Assembly: GCF_963576675.1 (NCBI RefSeq)
Contig: NC_088916.1
Span: 1,565,001 to 1,629,000, forward strand
Source of the DNA: Euphorbia lathyris
Lineage: Eukaryota > Streptophyta > Magnoliopsida > Malpighiales > Euphorbiaceae
DNA length: 64,000 bases
Reading direction: 5' to 3'
The notes beneath the pieces are model-generated. The model worked only from the letters and a program-made list of their open reading frames with translations, did no database searches and was not told where the DNA came from. Position 1 is the first letter of the stretch; every line of letters starts with the position of its first letter. This document shows positions 42,675 through 54,630 of this stretch, one piece after another. The position numbers and the translations under genes were made by a program.

Positions 42675-44286
42675 TCTAACGGTGACACCACCAAAGACAT
42701 AAATTAGTTCCAAAAATAACATGCCATTAAAGTATGTGTAACTTTCAGTATTTTTAGAGGTCAAAATAAAAATAAAAATAAAAATAAACTAAGAGGGACT
42801 AAATTAGTAATTAGAAAAGTAAATGCAAAGGTAGTGGAGACTGCAGTTTGAGGTGCCAAACGCGCCTCAACTGGCGCATGTGTTATACGAGCCAGATGCA
42901 GCGCATCTGGCGCCTCCCATATGCTTCACTCCCTCATTGTTCTCTTTTTGGATTTTTTGGGTCAAATTCACCGTTTGTCATTATAGATAGTTACAAACTA
43001 TATTTTTTTTTTGTAACAAGTTACAAACTATATTTAAACACAACCATTCTAATATTCAAAGTAACAAGTAGATAACGTCCACTAGGGATGCTTTTATATC
43101 ACCAGTTTTTTATATTGCTTTCAAACGTTTAGCATTAAATATCTATATCAATATGAAATGCACAGTTTTTAGAAATTTGACATAATACGAAATAGTTTCA
43201 AAGGTTATAGAAATGTGTATTTATTTATTCAAACTTGAATTGTGTAACTATCCCTATATTTATTAGGAGAAATTACGCCAAACATTAGATTTTAGAAAGA
43301 ATTTACAAATAAATAAAATCTTATTTATAATTATGTCAATTAAGTGTTAACATGTTAATAACTGTCAATTTTACACAATTTTTTTGTTAATCAACACGTT
43401 TAAGATATCAAATTTAAAGTTTAATTTTTTTTTATAAAAAGTTTAATAATTACTCTTGAGAAATTATACAATATGTCTGGTTTTTTTATAGAAACCTGGT
43501 GATTACTTTATCCATATGTCATACTAATAATTTTAATGACTCGTACATAAATTATTTTTAAATCTATAATTTATAAATTAGAGTTTAAAATTTATATTTT
43601 AGAGTCTATATGATTTAGCAGGATTCAGTATCTAAAATTTATAAATTAAATCTAAAAAAATATTTATAAATTAAAATCTAAAATCTATAAATTATATTTC
43701 AGAATTTATTTTTAAGATTTAAAATTCATGAATCAGAATTCATGATTTAATTTTTGGAATTGAAGATTTGAAATCTATAATTTATTTAAAAGATAACAAT
43801 GGAATTTATTATTTGGAAGTTGCCAAGCATGAATCTACTTATCAAGATTCAAGATGTGGAGGTTGGTTTCCTTGGAATCCCAATGAGAAATGATTGGATG
43901 GTGGTCTACGGTTCTAATAACGGAAATAAGATATTTTATTAATTATAAAAAAATCAGAATAAGGATTTTTAAATATGCGACAAAACCAAGATAAAATTGT
44001 CAAATATGATGTAAGACTAATAATTATACTGCATGACTAGATTGTAATTACTATTACTTATTGTGACGTTTGTGTAGAAAGCCCTATTTAACTGTCCTGT
44101 AAACTTTCCAAAATTTCAAATCATTTCATATTATTATTTTTCATTGCAACAATAAATTTTCTACAATTATAGTTAACTAAACAAACATAATAAAAGTTTC
44201 AAAAAAAAAACAAACATAATAATAATACTATAATGTAATGCTAATAATTCATCAATTTTTAAAATTTAAACATCAAACAAGATACT
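42675..44286. other. AT-rich intergenic spacer, no gene seen
   Basis: I see no gene in this 1.6-kb stretch. It holds an (AAAAT)n run at about 42763-42788, a small GC-richer patch around 42840-42930 with a perfect 9-bp-stem hairpin at 42891-42911, and AT-rich sequence with repeated AATTTATAAATTA-like words at 43540-43760. Confidence 0.7.
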
Positions 44287-46020
44287 ATAAAATCACCATT
44301 GTATTCCATTACATTACAACTTTATATTACAAACATGCCAAACGCCATCTAAATAAATTCACAAGATGTTTTCAAAGTTCCAATTGTCACCAGACACTTC
44401 GGGACAACTACAAAGGGCGCAGGATGAATTTAGCCTTAAAAATAAAACCAACCTCTCATCCCGACAAGTTGATATAAATACAAGTTAAATTTCATGCCCA
44501 AACAACCTTTTCCTTTTCATTTTTACCCAATCAAGTCCAAATCACGAGTTAACCCCGCCTTTCTCAATATTAACTAAACACCTGAATCAACTCACAAATC
44601 GAACTAATCGGAGCAAAAAACGAAGGCAAAGGTGGTACATATTATTATTCCTAATACTTTGTTCAATCAATATACATATTTCTTACAATACATACACAGG
44701 TATAAGATAATCTTGTTCAAGTCTTAGTCGCAGTCATGGTTATTTTACATTACATACACAGGTATAAGATAATCTTGTTCGAGTCTTAGTCACTGTTATT
44801 TCGCCCGGTTCTATATCAATCATTGTATGTATATAAATACTGTATAGGAAGAGCCCAAGCTAGAGACCATTGCTATTAACATAAATCATCATTCTATTCC
44901 ATTATATTACAACATGTCAAACGACACCTAAATAAATTCACAAGACGTTTTCAAAGTTCCAATTGTCACCGGACACTTCGGGGACAACTACAAAGGGCAC
45001 AGAATGACTTTAGCCTTAAAAATAAAATACAATTTAAAATTTCATGCCCAAACAACCTTTTCCTTTGCATTTTTGAGCCAATCAAGTCCAAATCACGAGT
45101 TAACTCGCCTTGCTCAACATTAACTAAACACCGAGTCAACTCACAAATCGAACTCATCGGAGCAAAAAGCGAAAGGAAAAGGGTAACTTTTGTATTATTA
45201 TTCCTAATACTCTGTTCAATCAATATACATATTTCTTACAATACATACACAGTATAAGATAATCTTGTTCAAGTCTTAGTCACGGTCATGGTTATTTTAC
45301 ATTACATACACGGGTATAAGATAATCATGTTCGAGTCTTAGTCACAGTCGCGGTTATTTTGCCGGGTCTATATCAGTCATTGTATGTATATACATACCGT
45401 GTAGGAAGAGCCCAAGCTAGAGACCGTTGCTATTAACATAAATCATCATTCTATTCCATTATATTACAACATGACAAACGACACCTAAATAAATTCACAA
45501 GACATTTTCAAAGTTCCAATTTCCACCGGACACTTCGGGGACAACTACAAAGGGCACAAAATGACTTTAGCCTTAAAAATAAAACACAATTTAAAACTCC
45601 ATGCCCAAACAACCTTTTCCTTTGCATGTTTGAGCCAATCAAATCCAAATCACGAGTTAACTCGCCTTGCTCAACATTAACAAAACACGAGTCAACTCGC
45701 AAATCGAACTCATTGAGGCAAAAAAACGAAGGAAAAGGTAATCCGACCGATAAGCTGAGGATAACTTTTGTATTATTATTCCTAATACTCTGTTTAATCA
45801 ATATACATATTTCTTACAATACATACACAGGTATAAGATAATCTTGTTCAAGTCTTAGTCGCGGCAGTCATGGTTATTTTACATCACATACACGGGTATA
45901 AGATAATCTTGTTCGAGTCTTAGTCACGGTCGCGGTTATTTTGCCGGGTCTATATCAGTCATTGTATGTATATACATACTGTGTAGGAAGAGCCCAAACT
46001 ACAGACCATTGCTATTAACA
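44287..46020. repeat. Three tandem copies of a 0.57-kb block derived from the HGO 3' end
   Basis: Copies are about 44287-44881, 44882-45438 and 45439-46020. Each begins CATTCTATTCCATTA-like, runs through AAATTCACAAGACGTTTTCA and AATCACGAGTTAACTCGCC, and ends CCATTGCTATTAACAT. In the third copy this last part is the coding end and stop codon of homogentisate dioxygenase (45999-46020). Copies 1 and 2 carry the same end detached from the gene. Inside each copy a roughly 60-bp unit (ACATACACAGGTATAAGATA...) is itself duplicated. Open frames in these copies are not genes. Confidence 0.88.
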
Positions 46021-49000
46021 TCTGCTCCTTGTGAAAAATGGGATTTAAGACCAATCCAACACTGGTAATAATCATGATCTACAGATGGTGATTCAACAGC
46101 CCACAGGCATATTCTGGGAATCAAACATGATTCAAACATGAAAGCAAGTGTATCTTTAATTTTATGTGGTCCGGCATTGTTTCCCTGTGCAATTGTAGCC
46201 TGTACACCAAATAAACTGACTTTAAACAAGGATACTCAACGATCACGACTCGAAGAACCGGTTAAATAATGTTTTCGAGGTGCAATGTTACTCTCGTTGT
46301 TTTTGGCTCAGCTCAATTTTTTCTCTTTTATAAGTAGATAGCGATGAAAGTTACCAATAAACCCGGAAGGACAAAATTGAGGTAGACGAAAACCATGAGG
46401 GTAATATTGCACTCTTGAAAACATAAAAGAGTTTGCGCATGAACAAAGACTAGGGGCGAAATTGAACTTTAATACCCGAAGGACAATGGTAGCCTGGAAA
46501 CCAAATAAACCGAGACAACTCAGCCATCACGACTCGAAGAACCGGTTAAGTAATGTATTTGGGCGTGCAATTAAACCCTTAATGTTTTCGAGGTGCAATG
46601 TTACTCTCGTTGTTTTTGGCTCAGATCAATTTTTGCTCTTTTCCTAGTAGATACGGATGAAAGATACCAATAAACCCGGAAGGACAAAATTGAGGTAGAC
46701 CAAAACCATGAGGGTAATATTGCACTCAAGAAAATATAAAGAGTTTAACTGCGAATGCACACACGCTAGGGGCAAAATTGAACCTTAACCCCCCAAAAAA
46801 TATACTTTAGTACATAATTACTATTCGATACAAAATGTCTTAAAATAAAAAAAAAACTTCTAATGCTAAGTAGATCGACGATTACGAGGTGGCGATTGAC
46901 ATCTACGATCTGTCATAGCTTGAAAACGATCTGCTGGCTCTACCTATACTGCTTCTTTTTTGGATTAAGGTGCAAAAATACCCCAAACGTTTTGGGTCAG
47001 GAGCAATTTTACCCCTAACGTCTAAAATGGTACAATTTTACCCCTAATGTTTGTAGCCAAGAGCAATTTTACCTCTAACGTTAATAAATTGGATCAATTT
47101 CAGACACTATTATAAAATACAGTCATTTTTTTTCTTTATTTTGCACCAATTGCATATCAATTTGTTCTAAAAAAATGATATAATATTTTTTGTAATTTAA
47201 TAATAAAATTGGAGATTAATATTTATAAATTCGGTGAATTTTTTGAATTTTTTTGTCTAATTCGTACAAAAGATAGTATATTTTTAATATTTTTTTCACA
47301 TCCCAACATATGTTTATGATTTGTTACTGATAAAATAACGCATGTGTGAAGTGTAGATGACAAGATTCATGACCGAGAAGATAGTTTGATGAGTTATTTC
47401 TCAAATTGACCCAATTTATCAACGTTAGGGGTAAAATTGCTCTTGGCTTTCCAACATTAGGGATAAAATTGCACAATTTTAGACGTTATGGGTAAAATTG
47501 CTCCTGATCCAAAATGTTAGGGGTATTTTTGCATCTTAACCCTTTTTTTTATATCAAAAACCCACAAGGCAAAACGACGTCGTTTTGAGGGAACCAAAAC
47601 CACGCAAATGCCCCCTTAATGTTTTGTTTTTGGCTCAGCTCAATTTTTGCTCTTTTATAAGTAGATAAAGTTACCAACAAATCCAAAAGGAAAAAATTGA
47701 GCTAGACGAAAACCATGAGGGTAATATTGCACTCTCGAAGACATAAAGAGTTTTACTGTGCAATGCGCATGCACAAACGCTAGGGGAAAAATTGAACCTA
47801 AATACCCGAATGGCATTTTCGACAGTTGAACATCTAAACTAACATCAGCTAGACTAAAGATTTAATTGTCTAAAGTTGCAATGAAAACCAAGAAATCCAT
47901 TTGGCTGTGCAACCTAGTTTTTCCTGAATTTATCCACTATCTACAAGTAGTGTGGGGGATCCAGAACCAAATATTCGGAGGGTCAATAGACAAAAATTTA
48001 GTACGAAACAGCAGATTTTGTTGGGATTAAATATCAGCGGACATTTTCATCCCAATTCCATCAGTGACGTCATTCTAGAAATAATGAAGTTACCAACGGA
48101 ACTTTTATGTTTAGCTACGGAAATTCCCGGTAAATGTAATTTTCAGTATTTTCTCCTCGGAGTCGGGGTCAATGGACCCTCCATGACCCCTGCAGTTCGC
48201 GACTACAAGAACTCTATACCTCATATGTATTGGTATCAGGACCGTGTGGGGTCATGCAGCTATGAAGACTTGCACCACCAGGGAGGAATCCATCTGCTTT
48301 TGCCTGAAATAAAAAAACACAGAACCAAAAAAGATAATTAGCTTTTCTTCCGTAACCAGGGAAGTTAACAGAATTTTTGAATCTTACTACAAAAATGTTT
48401 TTCCTATCAACCAACAAACACTTGATAGTCCCATAGACAAAGAGGGAGAATCCTTTTGCTGCTAAGAATTGCAAGCCATGATCATGTAAAATGTGAACAA
48501 TATATAATTACCTCATATGCTCCATAAATCAGGCCCATAAATTCACTCATACAATTGCGATGGTAATATGGAGGACGAAAAGTATGCTCAGCGACCAACC
48601 ATCGAGGAGGAAAAATGACAAAATCAAGCAATGCTACTCCAGGCTTATCAGTTGGTGCTGTCAAAACTGCAAAATATTGCCAGAAAATTCAATTAAGGAA
48701 TGAAACACAATTTACAAAAACAATCAACAAAAGGAAACTTAATCATCTACCTGTGTTTATTGATGGATCACTATGATCAATCAAAACAGTATTATATGGG
48801 CAAAACTTTTTGAGATCATACTGCAGGCACAAAGACAGTTTTTTGTTCAGATTAAATGAGGGAAGAACATTTTAGCTTTGGTTTAAAGTATTATTTGACC
48901 CCCGACCTATCAAAAATGTTGCTATGATTTGGTAACATTTAGCTCTGAGCTATTAAAATATCAATTTGACCCTAAAAGTTGGCTAGTAGAATCAATTTAG

Positions 49001-52000
49001 TCCAATATTAAGTTTGGGTATCAATTTAGCCCTTAACTTGGTATCTAGGGTCGAACCAGTCCAAAATGACATGTTCAATAAATGATTGGCATTTGTTTGA
49101 CATGTGTCACTTCCACATGCTGACATGTGTCATTTTAGACTAATTTGATATCAAATGTCAAGTTAAAAGGTCAAATTGACACCCAACTTGATTTTGGACT
49201 AAATTGATCCAACTAGCCAACTTCAAGGACCAAATTGATCCTTAATTCCAGGGTGTAAACACCAACACTTTTTAGGTCAGAGGCCAAATAATGCTTTAAG
49301 CCTTTTTAGCTTTCTGTTCAGGAAAGAAGTAAGAGCAGATTATCTTTCTTTACCCAATATGCCAAAAACCACTAGCAACAAGGTAGTTAAGTTACACTTA
49401 CCTTATATGGAACATAATTTCCATGCCAAGCAACTACATTGAAGGGAGAAAAATCTTGTTTTGCAGTAAATAGTTCTCCACCAAACTTTTGTATGATAGT
49501 GTATCCTGGACGAGAACCCTGCTCAAACCAGGCCTTGGGAACAAGGAAATCCCTTGGTGCAGAAAGACCATTAGCCCCTACAATGCAACCAAAATCATAT
49601 CCTTGAAGTACAAACAATATCAACATAACGAGTCTAGACTTGTTTGATACTAACATCTGATTAAGATTGTAGGTACCTATTGGCCCAAGATCAGGAAGCT
49701 GAAAATGGGAGCCAAAAATCTCAGCCACATAACCACGTGAAGGACCATCAGGTAAATCTACAGCAAATCTGAATCCTTGAGGTAGAACAACTACTTCACC
49801 AGGAGAGACTTGTAGCCTTCCACATTCAGTAGTAATCCATAGCCCTTTATAACAAGGATATAACATCAGTAATCAGATACCCATTCTTCAGTTCTCAAGC
49901 ATAACATTTTGCACAGTGCACTTAAGGCACCAGAAGAATTAAGAATGTATAAATCACACATGTACTGAAGAAGCAAGACAGTACTTTCAAATTCTAATTT
50001 ATTTTAAAGAATCAACAACATAAGCATCAGGGAATTTTGAATTATAATATTTTCTATAAACAACTGGAAATTGAATTTATTTTCAAGGATTAAGTCCCAA
50101 AAATCCAACCCATTCCACCAATTCTGCAATTTAATTAAAATTCTCTCTCATGTTTTGTTATTAAAGACATCCATGAGGTGTATACATATGCTGAGCTGGC
50201 CCTAAAATAGCATAAGGACATATCTTCTAAGCAAGCTGAATAGGATTTAAACATTGACCAGAACCCACTTAAAGTTCTCTAATCCACTTTGATTCCCTCC
50301 TGAAATTTTGTCTAGATCTGCAAAATGAGAGTACTGGATAGCTCTTCCCTGCCCATTCTGGAACTCATGACATAAGTCAATGTGTTTGGATGCAACTGAC
50401 AATTATTATGCGTTAATTTACAAGGCTGATACAAGTGAGGAATCCTCAATGTTATCAGTCAAGAAAAGTTCTACTAATACAAAACAAACAGATAATATAT
50501 AAACATCTTGTTATAGACCATGGAAATAGAGAGAAATCCATGGGATACCATGTGGATTAAGAGCCTACATGAAAATATTAAACTTAAAATGAATACACAT
50601 TATTTATATAAGGTTCTCCCTAAATTACTCCTACAATTAAGCAAACATAGAGACCCTAATAGCAGCCATCTAGCTGTCACAGCATCTTTAACATGCTTAC
50701 ATTTATTACATTGACTTATTCTATAATAGCACCAGAACTTTAAAAACTAAGGATTCATACCAAAATCATGACTAATTTCATGTTAAGTCACTTACTTCCA
50801 ATTTGAGGGACTATCAAAAAGTCACCATCAGCATTGCAGAAAGAAGAATTGTCCATTGATTTATTCGCAGTATAACTGCAAAAGGAACGAAATATATTTC
50901 GCTGCCATATATAATTACACAAAAAACAAAGAAACTGAAAAAACAAACAAACAAAGGAAATACCAATTACATGTGAATAGCAAATCCATGGCGAAGGAAA
51001 GAGCTACCAGCTCCACAAATAGTAAACAATCCATCAACAAAATCAGTAGGCGAAACAGGAATATCAAAAGGCTTCCACCGTAGCTGAGTAGGCGTAGTAC
51101 AGCTATTCGTCTTATCAAATTCACTCACCAGCTTCCCATGAATAGGGCTCCGAGGTTTAAATGGTTCATGAGTAACTGACGGTTTGATCCGATAAAGCCA
51201 ACTGCTCAGAACAAAGTTATTAGAATCTTACAATTCTCAATTCGAATCATACTATTCGATTCAGCTCTATTGCGAGCCGGATCTATAGAATACTATAAAT
51301 TATAACAGAATCTTAAAATAATCAATTCGAATCATACTATTGGATTCAGCTCTATTTCAAGCTGGATCTTCACCACAGTTCATCAAAAACCTCAACAACA
51401 CTAACTACTAAACTCACTCTGCTCTAGTTCGGTTGTTATTTATCACGCTATCAACTGACACTAGTTCTATTCCATTATTTCATCATTATCAAAGCTCAAA
51501 CTAGTTCTATTCCATGCTTATCAAATTAACAACAAGCCAAAAAGAAAGAGTCAGAAACTCAAACTCTCCATTTCCACTTAATAAACATAGTCCAATTTGT
51601 GAATTAGTTTATTAGGATTTTATTTGCATTAGATTTAAATTTTAAGTACTCTAGTTGATCTAAATTTTTTTTTACATTAAAATTGCATTTTATAGATTAA
51701 TATTTGATAATATTTTGGATTCAATACAGTAGATATTTTATTTTTAATAATATTATGAATTTTAATAGAATCTCACGCTTCACAAAATGAGAATTACGAT
51801 TCACAAGTAGAATCTCTATTTAACAACTATGCACAGAAACAAAATCAAATTAAAATTTCAATGGAGGAATTGCAGAAAGAACGAAAACAAAACAAAAGAA
51901 AACCAAACCTGCGTTGATTAAGTTTGCGAGGGGAAGTGAAGGAAGAACCAGAGATCTGTTCAGCATAAAGACCAAAAGGACATTTGAGAGGGCTGTTTTG

Positions 52001-52120
52001 ACTATGAGGAAGAGAGCCATCGATCGCTTCGGATTCGAAGGAATTGCCGAATCCGGAGAGGTAATTCTGATCATCGGAGGGGAAATCATGGGGTTTGGAT
52101 GATTGAGAGTTGATATCCAT
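45999..52120 (-). CDS. HGO: Homogentisate 1,2-dioxygenase, 9 coding exons
   Basis: Opens the ring of homogentisate to maleylacetoacetate in tyrosine breakdown (iron enzyme, cytosol). Coding exons, minus strand: 52120-51909, 51201-50971, 50875-50796, 49844-49677, 49577-49402, 48820-48751, 48666-48512, 48303-48220, 46199-45999. All introns are GT-AG, phases agree, and the sum is 1377 bp, 458 residues, close to the usual 440-460. The family blocks are present: [13 protein letters not shown] near the start, [51 protein letters not shown] and [11 protein letters not shown]. By alignment with the human enzyme from memory, the iron ligands are His348, Glu354 and His384 and the catalytic base His305; all are present. 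Nothing suggests a broken gene. The start at 52120 is the first in-frame ATG; no targeting peptide is visible. Introns 5 and 8 hold MITEs, and the last codons lie in a tandem triplication. Confidence 0.95.
46230..47815. repeat. Three dispersed copies of a 0.2-kb repeat in HGO intron 8
   Basis: The phrase GTTTTTGGCTCAGCTCAATT, followed by CTCTTTTATAAGTAGATA and AAAACCATGAGGGTAATATT, occurs at about 46262-46452, 46578-46790 and 47620-47812. A further duplicated part (46489-46560) copies the exon 9 acceptor neighbourhood (46195-46265). The third copy lies beyond the MITE at 46962-47541. This makes intron 8 about 2 kb long. Confidence 0.8.
46962..47541. mobile_element. MULE-type MITE in HGO intron 8
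   Basis: Left end GGATTAAGGTGCAAAAATAC and inverted right end GGTTAAGATGCAAAAATACC. Arms of about 150 bp contain spaced (T/C)ACCCCTAACGTT units. Flanks TTCTTTTTT and CTTTTTTTT agree at 7 of 9 bases, but both are T-rich so this is weak. Non-coding. A half-copy of the same family lies at about 54058-54180. Confidence 0.75.
48880..49302. mobile_element. MULE-type MITE in HGO intron 5
   Basis: Left end GGTTTAAAGTATTATTTG and inverted right end GGCTTAAAGCATTATTTG. The direct flank TTTTAGCTTT occurs on both sides (48870-48879 and 49304-49313, one spare T), which fits a 9-10-bp Mutator-type duplication. Arms contain AATTTAGTCC and AAGTTGGCTAG inverted blocks. No coding. Confidence 0.8.
51229..51371. 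repeat. Local duplication in HGO intron 1
   Basis: AATTCGAATCATACTATT followed by GATTCAGCTCTATT occurs twice, at about 51238-51290 and 51323-51371, with small differences. Confidence 0.75.
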
Positions 52121-52215
52121 GATTGAGAAATTGAATCAAAGAAAGAAGACATTTTCTGGTAATATATAAGAACAAAGAAAGGAAAGATAAGACAAGAAGG
52201 CCATAAATGGAGGTG
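52121..52215 (-). promoter_or_regulatory. HGO upstream region with TATA-like element
   Basis: On the minus strand TTATATATT lies at about 52161-52168, only 40 bp before the ATG, so a start about 30 bp downstream would leave a very short leader. An ACGT-core motif, CCACGTCA, lies at about 52222-52229, of the type bound by plant bZIP factors. An ATG at about 52152 (ATGTCTTC) is out of frame with HGO and would overlap its start if transcribed. Confidence 0.5.
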
Positions 52216-52649
52216 GAAGTGACGTGGCATCTTTTGTTTTTTTTTGAACTGAATTAACAATTAACTGAATTAAATGCTATGCTATTATAATTATTTTTTT
52301 AGAAATGCTTATAATTTCGTTAGATAAAACATGAAGTAGCACAAATAAAATGTATGGAATAAACTCTTATATGATTATAAATCAAGGTTATATTTGATAA
52401 AACTTAAAATTTAATGCTGAAAAAATAAGTAGTGGATTTTAAGTTCTGAATATTATAAGTGCTGAAACTATTGAATAATGTAACTTTTATAAAAATATTA
52501 GTTAATAATGTTTAACTTAAAATGTTAAGTTAAATATTTTGACTTATCAAAATAGGTAATTTTTAACTTAATTAACTAATTTAAGTGGTTGAGAAACAAC
52601 CGTTATCAAACACACTTAATTTAAATAAGTGTTTAATATTTTAATTTAA

Positions 52650-52659
52650 GTAATTAAGT
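52650..52659. repeat. Target-site duplication of RTE fragment, left copy
   Basis: GTAATTAAGT is repeated at 53377-53386. Confidence 0.8.
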
Positions 52660-53255
52660 ATAAGTTTAGCGGCGATAGAAGTAGGGAAGCAGAGACAATC
52701 ACCCTAGATGGGAGAGTTGTTCAGGCATCAGATTGCTTTCGGTATTTAGGATCTATTATCCAAACAGATGGAGAAGTAGATGAAGATGTTGCTCATAGGA
52801 TTAAATCTGGTTGGGCGAAGTGGAAGAGTGCTACGGGTTTCCTTTGTGACCTCGGCATGCCAAATAGATTGACGGGAAAATTCTACCGCACGACAATCAG
52901 ACCAGCACTGTTATATGGTACGGGGTGTTGGGTAGTGAAACACTGTCACACTCATAAGATGTCGGTGGCGGAGATGCGTATGTTAAGATTGATGTGTGGT
53001 CATACGAGAAAGGATCGGGTGAGTAATGAAATAATTAGGATAAAAGTAGGGGTTACATCTATTGAGAATAAAATGAGGGAAAACCGACTAAAGTGGTTTG
53101 GCCATGTAAGACGAAGAGCGCTTGATGCGCCGATTAGGAGGACTGAAGAGTGGCAAAGGGATGTAGTGGTGTGGGGTAGGGGAAGACCTAAGCAAACTTG
53201 GAGGAGGGTGATCGAGAGTGATATGAGTGTATTGGGGATTGAGGAAAGTGGATAG
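52660..53255 (+). pseudogene. RTE-type reverse transcriptase C-terminus
   Basis: The open frame from 52857 reads LTGKFYRTTIRPALLYGTGC, MSVAEMRMLRLMCGHTRKDR, MRENRLKWFGHVRRR and GRGRPKQTWRRVIESDM, the conserved C-terminal blocks of plant RTE LINE proteins. Upstream (52720-52856) FRYLGSIIQTDGEVDEDV and HRIKSGWAKWKSATGFLCD-like blocks are in the same frame. RT catalytic motifs are absent because of 5' truncation. The stop is at 53253-53255. Confidence 0.88.
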
Positions 53256-53376
53256 GAAATAGTGGAGGGGAAGAATTTGTGTCGCTGACACGACTTGATT
53301 TCACGGTTTTATATGATGGTTCATGTTAGCCGATCCCGAATCATTTCGGGACTAAGGCTTTGTTGTTGTTGTTGTT
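52660..53376 (+). mobile_element. 5'-truncated RTE-type LINE with (TTG)n tail
   Basis: The 717-bp fragment keeps the C-terminal coding part of an RTE/BovB-type non-LTR element, a conserved 3' UTR (GCCGATCCCGAATCATTTCG) and a tail of TTG repeats, typical of plant RTEs. A 10-bp target duplication GTAATTAAGT flanks it. It is inserted in the Tourist MITE. Confidence 0.88.
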
Positions 53377-53404
53377 GTAATTAAGTGCTTTATCACACAA
53401 TGCC

Positions 53405-54316
53405 TAAAGCAGATACAATATTTATAAAGATATGGAAATGACTACAAAGAGCAAAAAGAGTTCATAAAAGATACAAAATAACAATATATTTCTCGTTAAT
53501 CCAAATCTATAGAAAGACATCTGCAAACCAAACTTCATCCTTTAGACCATTCTAAAATTCCGGATCTGAGTCATTTTTTTGTTGCAACCATGTTGATTTA
53601 TTGATCTACGGACAAGATAAACCATTTCTGCTCTTGCTAAATCCGAAAAAAGCATAAACGGTAGGATAATAGAGAGCAGATACAATCAAACGGATAAAGA
53701 GTTGCAATGAAATATATAAACACAGACTAAAAAGCAATAAAAAAATACAAAAACCTAACTCGGTGTAATAAGGAAGAAGGAAGATCTTTCGTCATCCTCA
53801 AAACAGATCAACAAAATATGAAAATTGACAGATCATAAACATATGAATAAACGTGAATAAAAAATTATATTGTATTGTGTATGAGTTGGAAAAAATCTAA
53901 ATATTTCATCGAATTTAAAAATATTAATCTCCCATTCTATTATTAATTTATAAAAAAAAAATCTGATTTTTTTAGAACCAGCTGATATGCAACTTTGGCA
54001 AAATAAAGAACAAAATATTTGTGTTTGATAATGATATCTTAAATTCAACTAACTTTCAAACCTTAGAGTTAAAATTGTTTTTAACTCCCAATATTAGAGG
54101 TAAAATTGCAGCATTTAGACGTTAGAGGTAAAATTATTTATAACTGTCAATATTAGGGGTATTTTTTTTATACTTTATCCAATGTTTAGATGAAAGATCA
54201 TGGGTTCAATACATCAAAACTAGAATAATTATGTATCTCGTGATGTTATTCGCCTAATAAAATAATTCAAGTTTCTTTTATCACAAATATTAGAAGTATC
54301 AAGATTAATTTTATAT
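53405..54316. other. AT-rich spacer with a half MITE at about 54058-54180
   Basis: No gene seen. The stretch 54058-54180 has GAGGTAAAATTGCAGCATTTAG-like text ending in AATATTAGGGGTATTTTT, which resembles one arm of the MITE in HGO intron 8. The rest is not recognised. Confidence 0.6.
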
Positions 54317-54630
54317 GGCTTAATACATAATGTACTCTTGAACTTGTTTCAAAACGCCAACTGGTCCCTGAACTTTAAAAATGTTTTATTCATCTCTTAT
54401 ACGTGTTTAACGTGAGCAGTTAAAATTCACGTGGTAGAGTACAAAGGGATTTTAGAAAAGTTAAAACGTATACATTTTAAGCAAGTTTAATTGTCTAATA
54501 GAACACTTTAAGCAAGTGTAGTGGGCTGATTGATATGTTCAGAGAGTCAATTGTTCACTTTAACCAAGTTTGCAAAATTAATATAATTTTTTTTAAACAA
54601 ATATAAGGAACTAAAAATGTATTAAAGAGC
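54317..54630. mobile_element. MULE-type MITE related to 26533-26867
   Basis: Left end GGCTTAATACATAATGTACTC; the inverted right end CTTTAATACATTTTTAGTTCC is similar with an indel. Arms carry TGAACTTGTTT and CCCTGAACTTT units. Target duplication not visible. Confidence 0.65.

Larger units (their letters stand above)
52386..53404. mobile_element. Tourist-like MITE, copy 3, split by an RTE fragment
   Basis: Left end GGTTATATTTGATAA and inverted right end GGCATTGTGTGATAA; internal sequence matches copies at 26180 and 26946 (CTGAAAAAATAAGTA-like). The 3-bp flanks are CAA and TAA. An RTE-type LINE tail is inserted at 52660-53376. Confidence 0.8.

Noticed and set aside
44966..45841. Frames of 70-97 codons repeated in the tandem blocks
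   Set aside because: They differ by frameshift-type changes between repeat copies and lie downstream of the HGO stop. The repetition reflects DNA duplication, not a gene family.
44287..46020. Possible CRISPR-like array or satellite
   Set aside because: Only three long units (about 0.57 kb) with no unique spacers, in a plant gene 3' end.
50520..50714. 64-codon frame
   Set aside because: Lies within HGO intron 3, no similarity seen, no splice or conservation support.
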